Shown here piece after piece: positions 59,861 through 64,000 of a stretch of 64,000 nucleotides of DNA. Positions within the stretch are counted from its first letter, which is position 1, and each line of letters begins with the position of its first letter. The notes under the pieces were generated by a model that saw nothing but the letters and a program-made list of their open reading frames with translations, had not been told where the DNA came from and made no database searches. This stretch comes from Gavia stellata. Lineage: Eukaryota; Chordata; Aves; Gaviiformes; Gaviidae. The DNA lies in contig NC_082637.1 in assembly GCF_030936135.1 (NCBI RefSeq), positions 4,415,001 to 4,479,000 of the forward strand, given 5' to 3'. The translations under genes were made by a program, and so were the position numbers.

Positions 59861-60909
59861 GTAAGTACTCGATGGATTGGTCGTTTCGGGAGACAGTGGT
59901 GCATTCAGTGATCTGGCCCTGCCTACTACTGGCAGGCCCCATGCCCAAAGCGGACGTATGCTCTGGGCCCTGGCACTTTGTAGAAGCCCGCTACCATTCC
60001 TGCAGTTCGTTACTCCAAGGGGCTGCTGGGAGACCCCGAGTCCATCACCCCATTCATTTTGGGGTGAATTCAGCAGATACATTTCCTCAGCTGCAGCGTG
60101 GCAGCCTGTCAAGCAGTAGATTGCATTTAAGTCAGGATAGGCCATTATATTTAATGTTTCAACAACAGGGCTAGAGCACAGACCCTGAACTGAGATGATA
60201 TGAAGCAATAGATGGGGGCAGCTGATCTTGTAGCTGTGAATTTTTTGCTCTAACGACTGTAAAATCCCAACCACTAATCAAAGAACAGAGAGAACTGTTA
60301 CTGTGACATCTTAGATTGACAAAATCAGTCATAGCAATGTAACCTCTGATCATTCAGGAACTCTGAGGGCATTCCCTAGTAATTACACTGGTAATTATAA
60401 AAGTAATTTTGCTTCAGACAAAAGTGGACCCTTAAGGGACTGACAGCTATTATCAATGTTATAGATGGTACCATGGTACCGTGGACTGGGTGAGGTCTTT
60501 CTGAGGTGGTGGCTGCTCATGCCACACAGTCCATTATGTTGAAAATGAAAGCAAGTAATCCTCCTCTTCCTCACAAAAGCCAGAAGGGAAGATGATAACA
60601 TTCTTATTTCAAGAACCTACAACACAAATACCTGAATAGTCAGTTAGTGAACAATGCCAGTACAGTCGAGTGAAACCAGTGCGTAAGTAACACTGATTTT
60701 GAGCCAGAGCTGCCCCTGGAGGAATCTTCAGCAAGGCTCAGTCTTTGTTTAGGGAAGACTTGTGGGATGTTTGTTGCAGGAGAACCTCAGATGGGCATTC
60801 GTCCTACCGTGTCTGGTTGTTACTGATCCGAGCAGGCTGTAATTTTCAGGGGAAAAAAAAAGATACTCAAAGGAACTGGTAAATGCAGCTTTTTGTTAAT
60901 CTGTTACAG
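59861..60909 (+). other. HDHD2: HDHD2 last intron
   Basis: Intron of 1.05 kb. Overlapping open frames on both strands at 59744-60274 extend from or oppose the exon and are not independent genes. Confidence 0.85.
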
Positions 60910-61013
60910 GTAAATATCGACCGGCAGATGAAGACAAAATCAATCCGGCTCCTTACCTCACCTGTGAGAATTTCCCAGAGGCAGTGGAACATATCCTAGA
61001 GCATCTGCTATGA
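60910..61013 (+). CDS. HDHD2: HDHD2 terminal coding exon
   Basis: Acceptor aatctgttacag. It completes G226 and encodes [20 protein letters not shown] then [13 protein letters not shown], with TGA at 61011-61013 (residues 227-259). This is the conserved C-terminal end of the HAD core domain. Confidence 0.97.
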
Positions 61014-62130
61014 GAAAAGGGAATAGTTAGTTTGAAGAAACATCTGTTTCACATGAATTTCCTTTACTCTTGCTTCAAAAATTAAGTTCACAGATCAATG
61101 CATGCATTGCATCAGCAACCTAGCCGTGAGCTCCTTCCACTCAAGTGGTGAAAAGGCAGAGGATGGGTGCGGGACTGCAGATACCCAGCAGGTGAGACCG
61201 AAAGGCTACAACCAACACCGCTGCTTTCCTGAATGACATAGGGAGCACGGCAGAGAGTTCTGTTTAATTTCAGTTTTCAAGAAGTAAGTGATGAAAAGCC
61301 CTGTCTGGGACATGTCACATTCTTCTGATGAATAAGCTAAACTGAAAAACCCACTGGAAATACTTAAATAAATAAAACCTCAAAGACTAACGGAGCCTTA
61401 GTCAGCCTGTAGTGATTTCACTGAGTATCGCTCTGCTCTAATTTAAAAGTAGAGAGTATGCACATTTAGAAGTGACTTTAATGTACCACCATTGTTAAAT
61501 AATAACTGCTGTTGATATCTTTCCTCTCACTAGAACAGATCCTGGGTTGTGTTTTTTCAAATTCTACATAAAATTAAAACTGTCAGCAGTTTACAGATGT
61601 TTTAATTAGATGCTGTTATTAAAAAGAATGGTACAGAAACAAAAATCTGGTATTAAATGCCTTAGAGACTGTGGGTTTTTGAAATGAGACTTCAGCAGGG
61701 TCCTATTAATGCTACAGTTGCAAAATTTTACTATTGTTGGGGTTTTTTTGTTTCTTTCTAATGTTATGGGAAAATCCTTCACAAGCCATGGGGACAGATT
61801 CCAGTTTTTACACAGTTGGTTAGTAAAGCTGTAAAATGAAATTTAATTCTGTAGTACACAGTGCTTCTCCTATGCGCTAAATCCCCCAATATGAACCAAC
61901 TTTGTGATGACGGTAAATAGTTTTTCTGGTCCATTTGCAAACTGTAATAATCAAAGTCCTTTACAGTTGTTTTACAGTGCTCCTGAGTGTTAAATTATTA
62001 GATTGTAATTATACATTACTGGAGTGTTAACCTTACTGAAAATAGTTTTGTGTTAATGAGCCATGCTCGTTCTTGTTAAGAAAAATCATTGTGATGAATA
62101 AATGGGAAGCTCTCCTTACACAAATGATTC
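61014..62130 (+). other. HDHD2: HDHD2 3' UTR (probable)
   Basis: AATAAA signals lie at 61368-61373 and 61372-61377 (overlapping) and at 62097-62102. The last is followed by a T/GT-rich stretch ending 'gacttggtgagtggtt', so a UTR of about 0.35 or 1.1 kb is likely. Confidence 0.5.
62097..62102 (+). promoter_or_regulatory. HDHD2: Candidate distal poly(A) signal for HDHD2
   Basis: AATAAA 1.08 kb after the stop, with GT-rich sequence about 50 nt downstream. Confidence 0.45.
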
Positions 62131-63204
62131 TCTGCCTGCACTCTGACTTGGTGAGTGGTTATTTACATTCAGGTTTAACCTCTGGCTGAGACAGAACGTG
62201 TGGACCAAGTAGACTCTGCAGCAGAAATACAAGAAACAAACTCCCCAGGAACAAAACCAGTCTTTAGATACTCTTTGTGTGCCCTCATAAATCGTAACCT
62301 ACAGTTTTGCGTAAATTCCCACATCTAGTGTTCATGCTAGCAATTCTGAACCTGTGTTGGTTTCTGCTTGGAGTAGGTAAGGGAGGTCTTTGGCCCGTAG
62401 CCAGAGTCAGGTTGAGGAGGCGAGAGATCTATAAGCAAAAATCCTGTGAAGACATTGCCCATAAAGACTTGTGACAACATGAGTGACGCTAGAACAAAAA
62501 AAAGAGACTAGTTAAATTAGCCTAAACCTGCTGATTTTCTACAATGGCTCCAAGTTCCTCTAATTCCTTGCCTTTTCCACCTTGGAAATACCCCAATTCA
62601 ACTGGAAGGCAACACATTTGGCACATCAAGGCTTTGATCTCAACTGAAAACAACAACAGACTAACCAAATCTACAAAGCACTGCTAAGCTCCTGAATTTC
62701 ATTAAAAGCAGTCACTTATGTTTCATTAAAAAGGGTGCAGGTCTCTTCTAGGCAAGCTACATCGATTGTGGTGCTTTAACGAGTCTCAGAAAGGGAGAAT
62801 TACAGTAATCATCAAACTGTTCTTAACAAGCTTTCTGCTCCAGTTCTTCTACCCCAAACCTGTAAACAACTGTCATGAATTAAAGACTGAGAAGCAATCA
62901 ATCTTTTAAGTCTTTATATAGAAAATGAAGGCTGGAGTCTTCATTACATAGCAACTGCCATTCTGCCATTAAATTAACTCCATGAAAAACATTTTTGAAT
63001 GGCTAATAAAAAATAAATAAACAACCCACCCACCCCATTGAATTTTGAAAGTGAAGATTTCCCCCTGACATTTCTCACTGCATTCTCTTCCCTGAAAACA
63101 GCAGCACTTCCTTCCCCATCACCATTCGATCCTTTGGAGGCAAGGCGATGCCATTTTGGATAGCAAAAGTCTTTGAAGTTTTCAGGGTTTGGGGGTTTTT
63201 CTTT
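62131..63204 (-). other. KATNAL2: Convergent gap / KATNAL2 3' UTR
   Basis: Between the tail-to-tail HDHD2 and KATNAL2 genes. The minus-strand KATNAL2 3' UTR must begin at 63204 and run leftward. I found no clear minus-strand AATAAA (TTTATT on the + strand) in this stretch, so its end is unresolved and it may use a variant signal or reach into the HDHD2 3' UTR. Confidence 0.45.
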
Positions 63205-63344
63205 TCAAACTGACTCAAATTCTCTCTGCCAAGCTGTGTACTTCTGGCTTAGATTCTTTGCTGATGGCTTGGTGTGGGCGATCACATCCAGGAAATCTGC
63301 TGTTGTGATCGTGTCTAATCGGATCACGGGTAAGTTACTGTTAC
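63205..63344 (-). CDS. KATNAL2: KATNAL2 terminal coding exon
   Basis: KATNAL2 (katanin catalytic subunit A1 like 2) is a AAA ATPase of the microtubule-severing katanin group, needed for sperm formation and ciliary/centriolar functions in mammals. On the minus strand the acceptor ctttag precedes an exon encoding [20 protein letters not shown], then [20 protein letters not shown] and EFESV. The stop is at 63207-63205. This is the C-terminal Vps4-type helical region. The alternative acceptor seven bases further into the exon (aacag) breaks the frame with the upstream exon, so the upstream one is chosen. Confidence 0.93.
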
Positions 63345-63686
63345 CTAAAGAGAAGAGAGTTGATTAAATACTGTTATTATTACCAAAAGACATTCTTTCA
63401 TATGAGTTTCTGCCTAACGCAACACTTAATATACGAAAACAACAGAATAAACCTAGTGAGATAAAGAAAACTTTGTATTTGTGTACAGAGCAGAGATACA
63501 GACAGCTTTAAAAAAAGGCCTGAGTTTCAGAAATGTTAGCTTAGGTAGATGTTTTAAAAATGTAGTTTTAAAAAACTTTTCTAAGCAGATAAGAGAGCTC
63601 CACCTGCTGGGGCTAACATAATTTCTAGAGCTACAGCAGTAGATGAGCATTTCCCAGCCCGGATTCTCTACTCAGAGCTGTGGTAC
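63345..63686 (-). other. KATNAL2: KATNAL2 intron, 342 nt
   Basis: Short intron on the minus strand, gtacca to ctttag. Nothing else is recognised. Confidence 0.85.
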
Positions 63687-63789
63687 CTGGCTGATGATTT
63701 TCAAGAGCATCGAAAATTTTCCTCAGTGGTCTCATGGCTGCTTCCTTGCACACCAGTTTTATGTCTGAGCCGGAGTACCCATCTGTTTC
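63687..63789 (-). CDS. KATNAL2: KATNAL2 penultimate coding exon
   Basis: Minus strand, acceptor gatgtcatcacag, donor AGCCAG|gtacca. It encodes [20 protein letters not shown] then [14 protein letters not shown]. It contains the AAA-family sensor-2 region (GYSGSDI, EAAMRP), typical of katanin, spastin and Vps4 ATPases. Phase 0 in and phase 1 out, joining the last exon through a Gly codon. Upstream exons lie beyond the right edge of the window. Confidence 0.94.
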
Positions 63790-64000
63790 CTGTGATGACA
63801 TCAGAATGGTACGTTACAGCTTACAGGCTTACGAATCAGACAGGAATGGCGTTTACAAGCATATATATTTATGTATAATATTTGTAAAGTCTATTCCTGC
63901 CTGAACTATATGTGTTTATATATATACTTATATATTTTTATGTGTACCCTCCCCTCAACATTATATTGCCTATTCTTGTTTCGAATGCCCACAGTACCTT
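63790..64000 (-). other. KATNAL2: KATNAL2 intron (partial)
   Basis: Intronic, with TA-rich low-complexity sequence at about 63860-63945. No exon is recognised before the window ends. Confidence 0.7.

Noticed and set aside
1-64000. tRNA, rRNA, CRISPR or prokaryote-type operon features
   Set aside because: None seen; the window is a vertebrate intron-exon region.

Overview
The window is vertebrate nuclear DNA, most likely from a bird. Genes are split into short exons with GT-AG introns and lie in AT-leaning non-coding DNA. The recognisable interspersed repeats are CR1 LINE fragments, typical of birds and reptiles, and I see no mammalian-type SINEs. The gene order SKOR2 > IER3IP1 > HDHD2, with KATNAL2 convergent, matches human 18q21.1. 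In chicken this block is on the Z chromosome as far as I recall; the sequence alone cannot show Z linkage.

Layout. 1-20,232: the 3' end of SKOR2 on the + strand, with four coding exons (66, 99, 68 and 60 nt plus stop) separated by introns of 0.4, 5.7 and 8.8 kb; the first 5 kb is upstream intron. 20,233-31,259: SKOR2 3' UTR and intergenic DNA with old and younger CR1 pieces. 31,260-33,624: three exon-like blocks on the + strand that splice in frame into an unrecognised single-pass membrane protein of about 135 residues (107 from an internal ATG); this is the best candidate for something undescribed. 33,625-39,200: intergenic, including an octamer/POU-motif cluster at 38.7-38.9 kb. 39,230-42,607: CpG island and the complete three-exon IER3IP1 gene (82 aa, + strand). 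45,740-47,000: a second CpG island, inferred to be the HDHD2 promoter. 49,106-61,013: the complete HDHD2 coding sequence (six coding exons, 259 aa, + strand), whose first coding intron is a GC-AG intron. 63,205-63,789: the last two coding exons of KATNAL2 on the minus strand, convergent with HDHD2.

The genes do not form a pathway. SKOR2 is a neuronal SKI-family transcriptional corepressor. IER3IP1 is a small ER/Golgi membrane protein. HDHD2 is a HAD-superfamily phosphatase-like protein. KATNAL2 is a katanin-like AAA ATPase acting on microtubules. Most other open frames are chance ORFs in introns, in CpG islands or in CR1 repeats.
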